Assembly (NCBI GenBank): GCA_041396125.1
Contig: JAWKZG010000016.1
Span: 62,001 to 126,000, forward strand
Direction of reading: 5' to 3'
DNA from: JAWKZG01 sp041396125
Lineage (GTDB): Bacteria; Pseudomonadota; Gammaproteobacteria; Competibacterales; Competibacteraceae
DNA length: 64,000 bases
Part shown: piece by piece, positions 45,574 to 54,369 of the stretch
Layout of the letters: the number at the start of each line of letters is the position of its first letter
How positions within the stretch are numbered: the first letter of the stretch is position 1
Position numbers and translations under genes: made by a program
Notes under the pieces: model-generated
What the model saw: the letters and a program-made list of their open reading frames with translations, nothing else
Told to the model about the DNA's origin: nothing
Databases searched by the model: none

Positions 45574-46383
45574 TCAAGCAAAACCTGACACTTTGGATAG
45601 AGACATTTCAAATTCTACCGGCGATAAATCTGCATTAGCCGAATGAAGCCGGTCATGATTGTAATAACGGATGTAATGCTCGACATCCTGCGTCATCGTT
45701 TGACGGCTCAGGTGATAGACTTTCAGCAGCCATTCGTTTTTTAAACTGCCGAAGAAACGCTCGACCACGGCATTATCCCAACACGCACCGACCCCACTCA
45801 TGGACGCCTTGATGTGATGCTTTTCGAGCCGTTGGCGGTACCGTTTGCTGGTATATTGCGACCCCTGATCGCTGTGAAATAGGAGGCCTTTGCCTGGCTT
45901 TCTCAGGGTAATGGCCATTTGCATAGCCCGCTCCACCAGGTCTACCGTCATACGTTTATCTATCGCCCAACCGACGATCTTGCGCGAATATAAATCCATC
46001 ACCACGGCCAAATACATCCAGCCTTCATGAGTCCATAAATACGTCACATCACCCGCCCACGCTTGATTTGCCTGGGCGGGATTAAAGTCCTGATTGAGCA
46101 GATTGTCGGCCACCGGATGCGAATCGTTACGCCGCGTGGTCGCTTTATAAGCCTGGCGCTGAATCACCTTCAAACCTAATCGCTTCATCAGCTGACGAAC
46201 CCGATAGCGGCCCATCTCAAAGCCTTCTTTGCGCAGCCTCTTGAGCAGTCCCCGAGACCCCAAACTGCCCCGGCTGTCCGCAAACAGCTGCTTGATGCGT
46301 CGATATAGATGCAACTCATCTGCTGTAATCAATGCTGCGGGACGCTTTAGCCACGCATAGTAAGCCGCGTGACTGACTTGCAT
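45574..46383 (-). CDS. IS3 transposase OrfB (DDE catalytic part)
   Basis: 269 residues from the first in-frame Met; the true product is an OrfAB fusion made by -1 frameshift, and OrfB-frame sequence (KFQFIQEQSVQYPTRLCCQV) continues upstream into the OrfA 3' end. The HTH_21 region (GSRGLLKRLRKEGFEMGRYR) is followed by the rve integrase core: WAGDVTYLWTHEGWMYLAVV (first Asp), HSDQGSQYTS (second Asp), DNAVVERFFGSLKNEW (catalytic Glu). The three acidic residues are intact. Confidence 0.92.
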   Translation of the reverse strand: MQVSHAAYYAWLKRPAALITADELHLYRRIKQLFADSRGSLGSRGLLKRLRKEGFEMGRYRVRQLMKRLGLKVIQRQAYKATTRRNDSHPVADNLLNQDFNPAQANQAWAGDVTYLWTHEGWMYLAVVMDLYSRKIVGWAIDKRMTVDLVERAMQMAITLRKPGKGLLFHSDQGSQYTSKRYRQRLEKHHIKASMSGVGACWDNAVVERFFGSLKNEWLLKVYHLSRQTMTQDVEHYIRYYNHDRLHSANADLSPVEFEMSLSKVSGFA

Positions 46384-46442
46384 GACTTGACAACATAATC
46401 GCGTCGGGTACTGAACGGACTGCTCTTGGATAAACTGAAACT

Positions 46443-46733
46443 TTATCTCATTTCTTTCGCAAAGAAGGCACTTGCCTTTTTTAAAATTTCTTTCTCCATG
46501 CGTAAACGTTTGACTTCCTTACGTAATAATAACAACTCCACGCGCTCATCCACCGTCAAAACCGCACCCCCTTTCGACGCCTCCAGGTGCTGCTTCCAGC
46601 GGTATAGCAGATTGCTGCGAATCCCCAAGGAACGGGCCGCCTCGGCTACGCTATAGCCTTGCTCGGTCACTAAGCCTACCGCCTCTTGCTTGAACTCCGC
46701 GCTGTATCTCTTATGCTGTCGTTTCTGACTCAT
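46443..46733 (-). CDS. IS3 transposase OrfA (HTH)
   Basis: 96 residues, helix-turn-helix of the IS3 family with a C-terminal leucine zipper. The start is the ATG at 46733 with GAGGTG upstream; the GTG at 46739 is possible. Landmarks: RYSAEFKQEAVGLV, SLGIRSNLLYRWKQ. Near its end the slippery A6G (46476-46482) allows -1 frameshifting into OrfB. Confidence 0.88.
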   Translation of the reverse strand: MSQKRQHKRYSAEFKQEAVGLVTEQGYSVAEAARSLGIRSNLLYRWKQHLEASKGGAVLTVDERVELLLLRKEVKRLRMEKEILKKASAFFAKEMR

Positions 46734-47151
46734 ACACACCTCGATTCATAACTCAATTATCCTATCTCGATGTGTCAACTTTCAGTAGACCAGAACAAGC
46801 GTACTGGATACCTTGAACGAGGGGCTTTGGGAAGCGGGCTGAAGAAGCATGTGAAATCTGTGTTTTCCTTAAAATCCCCCCTGGCCCTCCTTTGGAAAAG
46901 AGGGGATGGGAGCGCGTTTTTGATCGCGGCCATTTATGCTGCAGCATTCTGCCTCCCCCTTTGAAAAAGGGGGATTGAGGGGGATTTTTTTGCTATAGGT
47001 GAATGGGAGAACATGTTTATAAAAGGTGTTTTTTTCGACACGTTTTGTGGATATGTCGATGGCTTATACATATACGGTCTAATACGCATAAAATTGCGCC
47101 AGTTTTATACCTGTCCATTGTTCTCACTCTTTTTGCAGTAGCGGATAAATC

Positions 47152-48748
47152 ATGACCCAAAACGATATCGTACAAAAACTCTGGAACCTGTGTGACGTGC
47201 TCAGGGACGACGGCATCAATTACAGCGATTACGTCACCGAGCTGGTGTTGCTGCTGTTTATCAAAATGGTGCACGAGGAACACTGAATCCGGCAGCCTCG
47301 ACCGGCACGCTCTGCCGGAAGGTTGTCGCTGGAGCGATATCAACGGTAAGTCCGGCCTGAATTTATTGAACGATTACAAACGCATTCTGCTGGCGCTTTC
47401 GACCGGCAAAGACGCCGACGGCAACAGTATCCACGAAGACCCGCTGATCAGCGCCATTTACGCCGATGCCCAGACCCGCCTGCGCGAGCCGCGCCATCTG
47501 GAGCAAATGGTTAAAACGCTGGATCAGATCGACTGGTTCAGCGCCCAGCAGGACGGTTTGGGTGATCTGTACGAAGGTCTGCTGGAGAAAAACGCCAATG
47601 AAACCAAATCCGGTGCGGGCCAGTATTTCACGCCGCGCGCGCTGATCAACAGCATGGTGCGCTGCATCCAGCCGCAAGCGGGCGAAACAGTGCAGGACCC
47701 GGCGGCGGGTACGGCGGGGTTTCTGATTGCGGCGGATCGCTATATCAAAGATCAGACCGACGATTTATTCGATCTGGATGCCAAACAGCAGGCGTTTCAG
47801 AAAAACAAAGCGTTTATCGGCGTGGAGCTGGTGCCCGGCACCCGCCGGCTGGCGCTGATGAACTGTCTGTTGCACGGCATGGAAGGCGATGCCGATGGCG
47901 TGGTGCATCTGGGCAATGCGCTGGGGCAGGCCGGTGCGAGCCTGGCCAAAGCGGATATCATTCTGGCCAATCCGCCCTTCGGCACCGCCAAAGGTGGCGA
48001 AGCCAGCATCACCCGCGACGATCTCACCTATAAAACCAGCAATAAACAACTGGCGTTTTTGCAGCATATTTACCGTAATTTAAAACCCGGTGGCCGCGCT
48101 GCTGTGGTATTGCCGGATAACGTCTTGTTCGAGGCCGGGGTCGGCACCGAGGTGCGGCGCGATCTGATGCATAAATGCAATTTACATACAATTCTGCGTC
48201 TGCCCACCGGCATTTTTTACGCTCAGGGCGTAAAAACCAATGTATTGTTTTTCACTAAAGGCAGCGTCAAAGATCCAAGGCAGGAAGAAAACTGCACCGA
48301 AAACGTCTGGGTCTATGATCTACGCACCAATATGCCCAGCTTCGGCAAACGCACGCCTTTTTCTGATAAACACCTGCAACCGTTTGAAGCGGTGTACGGC
48401 TCCGACCCCCAAGGCAACAGCCCGCGTAGTGAAGGCGAGTGGTCGTTTACAGCAGAAGATACCGAGCAAAATCTCGAAAACAGCCGCTGGCGGGTGTTCA
48501 GCCGTGACTATATCCGCGACAGCAAAGGCGATTCGCTGGATATTTCATGGCTGAAGGACAACGACAGCGTCGATGCCGCCAATCTGCCGGAACCGGACAT
48601 CCTGGCTGCCGAGGCGATGTCCGAATTGACCGAAGCCTTGCGCGAGCTGGACGGGCTGCTGCAGGCTTTGGGCGCGGGCGATCAGGCGACAGTGCAGAAG
48701 CAGATGTTGGCGGAGGTTTTGGGCATGGTGGATGAGGTTAAGGAATGA
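47152..48748 (+). pseudogene. hsdM: Type I DNA methyltransferase subunit HsdM, one frameshift
   Basis: About 531 residues when rejoined; it methylates adenine in the host recognition sequence with HsdS. The ATG at 47152 (MTQNDIVQKLWNLCDVLRDD) starts the HsdM_N helical domain. Frame is lost after KMVHEEH near 47276-47284, where one base too many (or two missing) separates EE from TESGSLDRHALPEGC. The methyltransferase domain has DPAAGTAGFLIAADRY and the catalytic NPPFGTAKGGE. The stop shares ATGA with hsdS. Confidence 0.9.
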
Positions 48749-50208
48749 GTGGGGTTGATTTGCCGGCGGGGTGGTGTTTGGCAAAAATTTCTGATGTTGC
48801 TGTCAGAGGTTTTCAACGAGTTCCGGTTTCCGAAGAGACTTTCATTTACGTTGATATTGGTAGCATAGATCGAGAAAATAAGAAAATAACTGATCCACAG
48901 AGACTTAATGGTAGCGATGCCCCCAGTCGTGCCAGGAAGGTAATTAATAAAGGCGATGTACTTGTATCCCTGACGCGACCAAACTTGAATGCGGTGGCAT
49001 TAGTTCCTGATAAATATGACAACCAAATTGCCTCAACTGGATTTGAAGTAATCAAACCGGTGGTTGTTGATTCGCGCTATATTTTCGGATTAGTACGTTC
49101 AAAAAGCTTCATTGATGCGATTTCGGGTAAAGTTCAAGGAGCATTATACCCAGCAGCAAAATCAGCAGATGTGCAAGGGTTCAAGTTCCCACTCCCACCC
49201 CTAGCCGAACAAAAAATCATTGCCGCCAAACTGGACGAGCTGCTGGCGCAGGTGGACAGCATCAAAACCCGCCTCGACGCCATCCCCAACATCCTCAAAC
49301 GCTTCCGTCAATCCGTCCTCGCCGCTGCGGTAAGCGGGAAATTGACGGAGGATTGGCGGGGGAGCCAAGAAGCGCTTGAACCGGTTGAATGTAGGAAAGG
49401 AGAGTTTTCTGATCTTGAGCGAGTATTTGAACGCACAAAAAGCTATGAAATCCCCCAAGAATGGGAATGGTTTCGTTTGGGTGAGCTAGGTTCAATCGCT
49501 GGTGGAGGAACACCAAGAAAGTCCGAGGAAAGCTTTTGGAATGGTGAAATTCCTTGGGTTACTCCAAAGGATATGAAAGTTTCTTATATCGAATCCAGCC
49601 AAGTGACCATAACTGAGGAAGGCGTCTCAAAATCCAGTACTAAGAAAATTGTCCAGAATTCCGTTCTTTTTGTTGTTAGGGGCATGATTTTGGCCCATTC
49701 TTTTCCTGTGGCTATCAACTTAAAAAAAGTTACTATAAATCAAGATATGAAAGCATTATCGCCTTATGCAGGGATTGATAGTAGCTACTTATTGAGGGCT
49801 CTACAGGCGCGAAGAAGTGATTTTGTACATTTAGCTAGCTCATCCACACATGGAACAAAACGACTAGAACCAAAGTACTTTTTGAACATAGCGATTTCAA
49901 TTCCACCACTTAATGAACAAACCGAAATAGTCCGCCGCGTCGAACAACTGTTCGCCTTCGCCGATCAGATCGAGCAACAAGTCAAAAACGCCCAAAGTCG
50001 GGTGAACAATTTAACCCAGTCTATCCTGGCTAAAGCCTTTCGTGGCGAGCTGACCGCCGAGTGGCGGGCAAAAAACCCGGAGCTGATCAGCGGTGAGAAT
50101 AGCGCCGAGGCCTTGCTGGCGCGGATCAAGGCCGAGCGTGCGGCGATGCAGCCGGTTAAGCAAAAACGGGCCAGACAGGTGCGGGTCAAACCCAGAAAAG
50201 CCGGTTGA
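48745..50208 (+). CDS. hsdS: Type I specificity subunit HsdS
   Basis: 487 residues. Two variable target-recognition domains each begin near a conserved Trp or structural motif (LPAGWCLAKISDVAVRGF; IPQEWEWFRLGELGSIAGGG) and end with conserved helical spacers (FPLPPLAEQKIIAAKLDELL; ISIPPLNEQTEIVRRVEQLF). The two domains read different half-sites, so a bipartite target is expected. The last 40 residues are Arg/Lys-rich. It overlaps hsdM by four bases. Confidence 0.93.
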   Translation: MSGVDLPAGWCLAKISDVAVRGFQRVPVSEETFIYVDIGSIDRENKKITDPQRLNGSDAPSRARKVINKGDVLVSLTRPNLNAVALVPDKYDNQIASTGFEVIKPVVVDSRYIFGLVRSKSFIDAISGKVQGALYPAAKSADVQGFKFPLPPLAEQKIIAAKLDELLAQVDSIKTRLDAIPNILKRFRQSVLAAAVSGKLTEDWRGSQEALEPVECRKGEFSDLERVFERTKSYEIPQEWEWFRLGELGSIAGGGTPRKSEESFWNGEIPWVTPKDMKVSYIESSQVTITEEGVSKSSTKKIVQNSVLFVVRGMILAHSFPVAINLKKVTINQDMKALSPYAGIDSSYLLRALQARRSDFVHLASSSTHGTKRLEPKYFLNIAISIPPLNEQTEIVRRVEQLFAFADQIEQQVKNAQSRVNNLTQSILAKAFRGELTAEWRAKNPELISGENSAEALLARIKAERAAMQPVKQKRARQVRVKPRKAG

Positions 50209-50217
50209 ACCCGTTCC

Positions 50218-50390
50218 GACCCCGGATGCCGTTTCACTCTATCCGGGCTACCTGTTGCTCATTCTTACATCAGCGTTTTAGTCATCCCCGCACAGGCCCG
50301 CGCAGGCGGAAATCCAGAGAGCCGAGGCGCGATACTGACCGTTCCTAACCCGGATGCCGTTTCACTTTATCCGAGCTGCTTGTCGCTTCT
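50218..50390 (+). repeat. Direct repeat pair in the hsdS-hipB gap
   Basis: A segment of about 35-40 bases containing GGATGCCGTTTCACT(C/T)TATCCG occurs near 50218-50252 and again near 50350-50387, 134 bp apart, with a few differences. The region is otherwise uninformative. It may be a residue of an insertion or deletion event at the island edge. Confidence 0.5.
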
Positions 50391-50397
50391 TATGTTG

Positions 50398-50468
50398 TAA
50401 AAATAGATATTATTATATCCAATAATGCGTTTTAAAAGTTATTTTAGATATAATAGTATCTATTTTTA
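50398..50468. promoter_or_regulatory. Double-palindrome operator of hipBA
   Basis: A 22-bp arm (TAAAAATAGATATTATTATA and two more bases, 50398-50419) is repeated inverted at 50447-50468 with one mismatch, around a 27-bp spacer. Each arm is itself a palindrome of the form GATAT-N4-ATATC (second copy GATATAATAGTATC). It ends 17 bases before hipB. This resembles the paired operators bound by HipB-type repressors, so two dimers probably bind; the binding is inferred. Confidence 0.7.
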
Positions 50469-50485
50469 GGTGGGAAGATTCAGCT

Positions 50486-50764
50486 ATGCAACGCTTATCA
50501 CTTCTGTCTGCTGCGGAGGTACAACAACAGCTGGCAGATGCTGTGCGACGCAAACGCAAGCAGATGAAGCTGTCCCGTGCTGCGCTGGCTGAGAAGAGCA
50601 CAGTGCCAGCTCCTACTATCAAGAAATTCGAAACCACCGGGCAGATTTCGCTGCGCCAGTTTATTCTTCTGTGGCAATGCGTGGATGAGCTGGAGCGTTT
50701 AGCCGCCCTGTGCAAACCGCAACCCGCTAAACCGCGCAGCATTGATGAGGTGTTGGGCTTATGA
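50486..50764 (+). CDS. HipB-like XRE antitoxin
   Basis: 92 residues with an HTH (about residues 15-70): AVRRKRKQMKLSRAALAEKS, PAPTIKKFETTGQISLRQFI. HipB neutralises the HipA kinase and represses the operon. It overlaps hipA by four bases (ATGA), and the operator lies immediately upstream. Confidence 0.82.
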   Translation: MQRLSLLSAAEVQQQLADAVRRKRKQMKLSRAALAEKSTVPAPTIKKFETTGQISLRQFILLWQCVDELERLAALCKPQPAKPRSIDEVLGL

Positions 50765-52046
50765 GCGTTTTTAGCCCGGTCAGGAAACTGACGGTCTTTC
50801 GCTGTCTGAGCAGTGGTGAGCGTGTGCCCGTAGGTGTCCTGGCACAGAACACGCAGGCGGTGTTTTTTCAATATTCTGCAGACTATTTACAACGCTATTC
50901 TACTTTATCGCCTTTTACGCTGACGTTTGATAACAGCCTGCAGCAGGCGCCGAAAACGCCTCATGCTGGCTTACATGGGGTGTTTGCCGATTCTCTGCCC
51001 GATGGTTGGGGTTTGTTGCTGATGGATCGTGTGTTTCGCCAACAAGGCATTCTGCCGCAGCAACTGACAGGTATGGACCGGTTAGCTTATGTCGGCAACC
51101 GCGGCATAGGTGCATTGGACTATGAACCCGTATCTGGCTATTTGCCAACAGCGGATGAAAGTCTGATCGATATCGCTGAGCTGGGCATGCAGGCGCAAGC
51201 TCTGTTTGATGGACAAACCACCGACGTGCTGGCCCAATTAGCCAATGCTGGCAGTTCCGGCGGAGCCAGACCCAAAGCGCAGGTGTACCTGCGTCCGGGC
51301 GATCTGAAAAATGCCAGTACGCAACCACAGTCTGGCCTGGAACCCTGGTTGGTAAAATTTACCACCGCCTCGGTGGCCTTGGGTCATGAAGAAAGCCTGT
51401 GTGAAGCGGCTTATCTAGTGTTGGCAGCCAGGGCGGGTATCGATGTGCCGGAGTGGCAACTGATACCAGCCCCCAAGCTTCTGGAGCAAAACACTGGTTG
51501 GCACTGAAGCGCTTTGATTGTTCACCAGAAGGTGGACGTTACCACCTGCACAGTCTTTGTGGCTTGCTGGATGCAGACTTTAGGATGCCATCCATGGATT
51601 ATGAAGATCTCATAAAAGCCAGCAGTCTATTGTGCAAAAGTCCAGCTGCCGGGCAGGCGCAATTCCGTCGAGCGGTGTTCAATCTGTTGGCACTGAACCA
51701 GGATGATCACACCAAAAACTGGGCTTTCCTGCAGGATGATAGAGGGAGCTGGCGACCCGCGCCTTTTTACGATGTCACTTTCAGCCCCAGTCCGCATGGC
51801 GAACACAGCACGTCATTTGCAGGTTTCGGCAAGGCTCCGCCATTGAAAGCGATGCAACGACTGGCCCGGCAGGCCAATTTTGCCGATTGGCAGGAGGCGC
51901 AACAGGTGATCCAGGATGTAGTGGATGCCATCAGTCATTGGCGAGAGACCGCTGCTGATTTGGGTGTAAGCAAAGCAACCCGACAGCTGATTGGTAAACA
52001 GCTGGACAGTACTTACCGTCAGAATCAGGGGTTACTGGGTAAATAA
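50761..52046 (+). pseudogene. hipA: HipA-type toxin kinase, one frameshift
   Basis: About 428 residues when rejoined. HipA-type kinases phosphorylate a glutamyl-tRNA synthetase or related target and cause dormancy. The N-terminal HipA_N domain (GVFADSLPDGWGLLLMDRVF) is followed by SGGARPKAQVYLRP. The kinase domain has WLALKRFDC and the catalytic NLLALNQDDHTKNWAFLQDD, then FYDVTFSP. Frame is lost at CCCCC (51470-51474): one more C gives QASGAKHWLALKRFD. The single homopolymer change means the protein may be intact in life. Confidence 0.85.
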
Positions 52047-52296
52047 TTTGATTCTTTGTTCGGTTGACTCGTCAAAGCCAAACCTCAAGGCTGGTAAGCA
52101 TGTCCCGAAATGGTGCTTCCTGATTTCATAAAGCCTTGTTTTGGTGCATTTAGTTTTGCTGCTTGCTGACAGTAAAAAACGATAATAGTTAATTATATTA
52201 ATGCTATACGCTGTTTTTCATGCGCTGGCATCAGTATTGCTGACTCTCAGGTGTCCGCACTCTTGGTATTGTCAGGACAACACAATTTGAACCAAT

Positions 52297-52395
52297 AGAG
52301 CGCTAGGGTTCCGGTTGCCAATGGCAATGTCTGGTCCGAGAGCACTCGACCTTTCAGTGAAGGGTTACACGGCGGGATAAAAGCCCGGGAGACTT
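52297..52395 (+). promoter_or_regulatory. Guanidine-I (ykkC) riboswitch
   Basis: All conserved blocks of the guanidine-I aptamer are present: CTAGGGTTCCG (52303-52313), CTGGTCCGAGAG (52331-52342) and ACACGGCGGGATAAAAGCCC then GGGAGA (52367-52392). A local hairpin (TTGCC/GGCAA, near 52314-52327) fits the P1b stem. Free guanidine binding would turn on the downstream operon. The segment GAGCACTC (52340-52347) can pair with GAGTGCTC (52412-52419), and an AACC/GGTT stem (52437-52452) covers the AGAGG ribosome-binding site, so the expression platform probably controls translation or antitermination. Confidence 0.95.
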
Positions 52396-52455
52396 TTTTG
52401 GCATAGGCCAAGAGTGCTCCACACGTAACCGGCTTCAACCAACTGAGAGGTTCGC

Positions 52456-53511
52456 ATGACGCGATTTACCCTACTGCTGCTCACCCTGGTTCTTTCCTCT
52501 ACGGTTTTTTCTCCCTCTGCGCTGGCGCGCGACAGTTTCAAAATCTGCTGGTCGATTTATGTTGGCTGGATGCCCTGGGCGTTTGGTGCCGAGCAAGGCA
52601 TCGTCAAAAAATGGGCTGATAAATACGATATCGAAATCGACGTGGTGCAGATCAACGATTACATCGAATCCATCAATCAATACAGCGTGGGCGGATTTGA
52701 CGCCTGCACCATGACCAATATGGATGCGCTGACCATTCCCGCTGCCGGTGGTGTGGACAGCACCGCGCTGGTGGTGGGCGATTTTTCCAATGGCAACGAT
52801 GGCGTGGTGCTGAAAGGCCAGGACACGCTGGCGGCGATCAAGGGACAGACCGTCAATCTGGTGGAGCTCAGCGTGTCGCATTATTTACTGGCGCGCGGGC
52901 TGGATACAGTAGGTCTGAGCGAAGCCGATCTGCAGGTCGTGAACACTTCGGATGCGGATATGGTGGCGGTTTACGGCACCGATGAAGTCACTGCGGTAGT
53001 GACCTGGAATCCGCTGCTGAGCGAAATCACCGCCATGCCGGATAGCCATCTGGTATTTGATTCGTCGCAGATTCCCGGTGAGATCATCGATCTGCTGATC
53101 ATCAATACGGAAACTCTGGCGGCCAATCCGGCGCTGGGCAAGGCGCTGACCGGTGCCTGGTATGAAATCATGGCGCTGATGAGCGGCGAGAGCGAGGCTT
53201 CTATGGCAGCGCGCAGCTATATGGCGCAGGCGTCCGGCACTGATCTGGCCGGTTATGATGCACAACTGGCCAGCACCGAGATGTTTTATACCCCGGCAGC
53301 CGCGCTGGCACTGACCAATAGCCCGCAACTGGTGCAGACCATGCAGCATGTCGCCGAATTTTCCTTTGCTCATGGGCTGCTCGGCGAAGGCGCACCGGAC
53401 GCCGGTTTTATCGGCATCGAAATGCCCGCCGGCACCTACGGCGATCAGTCCAATATCAAACTGCGTTTTAACCCTGACTATATGCAGATGGCCGCCGACG
53501 GCGCGCTCTAA
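52456..53511 (+). CDS. ABC transporter substrate-binding protein, guanidine/urea operon
   Basis: 351 residues with a cleavable signal peptide (about residues 1-24, ending PSALA). Of the SsuA/TauA type, in the group annotated as putative urea transporter, IYVGWMPWAFGAEQGIVKKW near the start. It is first in the riboswitch-controlled operon, so guanidine is the likely cargo. GAGG at 52447-52450 is the ribosome-binding site. The permease follows after 36 bases. Confidence 0.9.
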   Translation: MTRFTLLLLTLVLSSTVFSPSALARDSFKICWSIYVGWMPWAFGAEQGIVKKWADKYDIEIDVVQINDYIESINQYSVGGFDACTMTNMDALTIPAAGGVDSTALVVGDFSNGNDGVVLKGQDTLAAIKGQTVNLVELSVSHYLLARGLDTVGLSEADLQVVNTSDADMVAVYGTDEVTAVVTWNPLLSEITAMPDSHLVFDSSQIPGEIIDLLIINTETLAANPALGKALTGAWYEIMALMSGESEASMAARSYMAQASGTDLAGYDAQLASTEMFYTPAAALALTNSPQLVQTMQHVAEFSFAHGLLGEGAPDAGFIGIEMPAGTYGDQSNIKLRFNPDYMQMAADGAL

Positions 53512-53547
53512 GTTGATAGTCCCGATTACCAGCAGCCCGACAATATT

Positions 53548-54369
53548 ATGAAACGCCTGCTGAACCTGCGTCCGAGCCGGCCGCTGCAGCTGCTGCTGGG
53601 ATTGCTTCCGTTTGCGCTGCTGATCGTGCTGTATATGCTCGGTTCCGAGGCACGGCTGGAGGCCAATCCCAACGACAAACTGCTGCCGAGTTTCGGCCAG
53701 ATTGGCGATGCTTTGCAGCGACTGGCTTTGCAGCCGAGCAAACGCAGCGGCGATTATCTGTTCTGGGTTGATACCGCCAGCAGCCTGACCCGGCTCGGGC
53801 TGGGGGTGCTGATAGCTGCGCTGCTCGGTCTGCTGCTTGGTCTGCTAACCGGCGCGCTGCCGTTATTCGCGGCTAATCTGTCGCCGTTGCTGACGGTTGT
53901 TTCGCTGGTGCCGCCGCTGGCCCTGCTGCCCATTCTGTTTATTGTGTTTGGTTTGGGTGAGTTGTCCAAGGTGGCGCTGATCGCAATCGGGATCACACCG
54001 TTTATCGCCCGCGATATTCAGCGCCGGGCGCAGGAAATTCCGGCCGAACAGCTGATCAAGGCGCAAACCCTGGGCGGTAATACGGCGCAGATTCTGATCC
54101 GGGTGCTGCTGCCGCAATTGCTGCCGAAACTGATCGATGCGATACGTCTGTCGCTCGGCACCGGCTGGCTGTTTCTGATCGCTGCCGAAGCGATTGCCGC
54201 CACCGATGGTCTGGGCTACCGCATTTTCCTGGTGCGGCGCTATATGTCGATGGATGTGATTCTGCCGTATGTGGCCTGGATCACGCTGCTGGCGTTTGTG
54301 CTGGATATCGCGCTGGCCTGGCTGAACCGGCGACTTTTCCCCTGGCATGCACCCGGTGCGCAAACATGA
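53548..54369 (+). CDS. ABC transporter permease, guanidine operon
   Basis: 273 residues with about six membrane segments (LLLGLLPFALLIVLYMLGS at the N-terminus). The ABC permease signature, with the family's EAA-loop, is in EIPAEQLIKAQTLGGNTAQI. SsuC/TauC-like. The ATG at 53548 starts MKRLLNLRPSRPLQ. The stop overlaps the ATPase start by four bases. Confidence 0.9.
   Translation: MKRLLNLRPSRPLQLLLGLLPFALLIVLYMLGSEARLEANPNDKLLPSFGQIGDALQRLALQPSKRSGDYLFWVDTASSLTRLGLGVLIAALLGLLLGLLTGALPLFAANLSPLLTVVSLVPPLALLPILFIVFGLGELSKVALIAIGITPFIARDIQRRAQEIPAEQLIKAQTLGGNTAQILIRVLLPQLLPKLIDAIRLSLGTGWLFLIAAEAIAATDGLGYRIFLVRRYMSMDVILPYVAWITLLAFVLDIALAWLNRRLFPWHAPGAQT

Larger units (their letters stand above)
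45566..46797 (-). mobile_element. IS3-family insertion sequence, 1,232 bp
   Basis: Left end TGTACTGGTCAAGCAAAACC (45566 on) and right end, read inward, TGTTCTGGTCTACTGAAAGT (from 46797) are imperfect inverted repeats starting TG. The target duplication is AGC (45563-45565 and 46798-46800). Removing the element restores GATAGCGTACTGGA, the unit-A sequence. It carries OrfA and OrfB with a slippery A6G (minus strand) at 46476-46482. No other copies are in the window, and it looks complete and possibly active. Confidence 0.92.
45415..47035 (+). repeat. Tandem duplication, unit B, split by an IS3 element
   Basis: The second copy of the 383-bp unit occupies 45415-45565 and, after the insertion element at 45566-46797, resumes at 46801 and runs to about 47035. 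Its coding part is a degenerate hsdR tail that is no longer translated from a proper start. The flanking AGC is present on both sides of the element (45563-45565 and 46798-46800). Confidence 0.85.

Noticed and set aside
45407..45646. Open frame downstream of hsdR that looks like another HsdR C-terminus
   Set aside because: It is the duplicated hsdR tail (unit B), cut by the IS3 element; it has no proper start and is not a second gene.
50209..50485. Possible tRNA or small RNA gene in the hsdS-hipB gap
   Set aside because: No cloverleaf is visible. The conspicuous symmetry belongs to the hipBA operator and the rest is an imperfect direct repeat.
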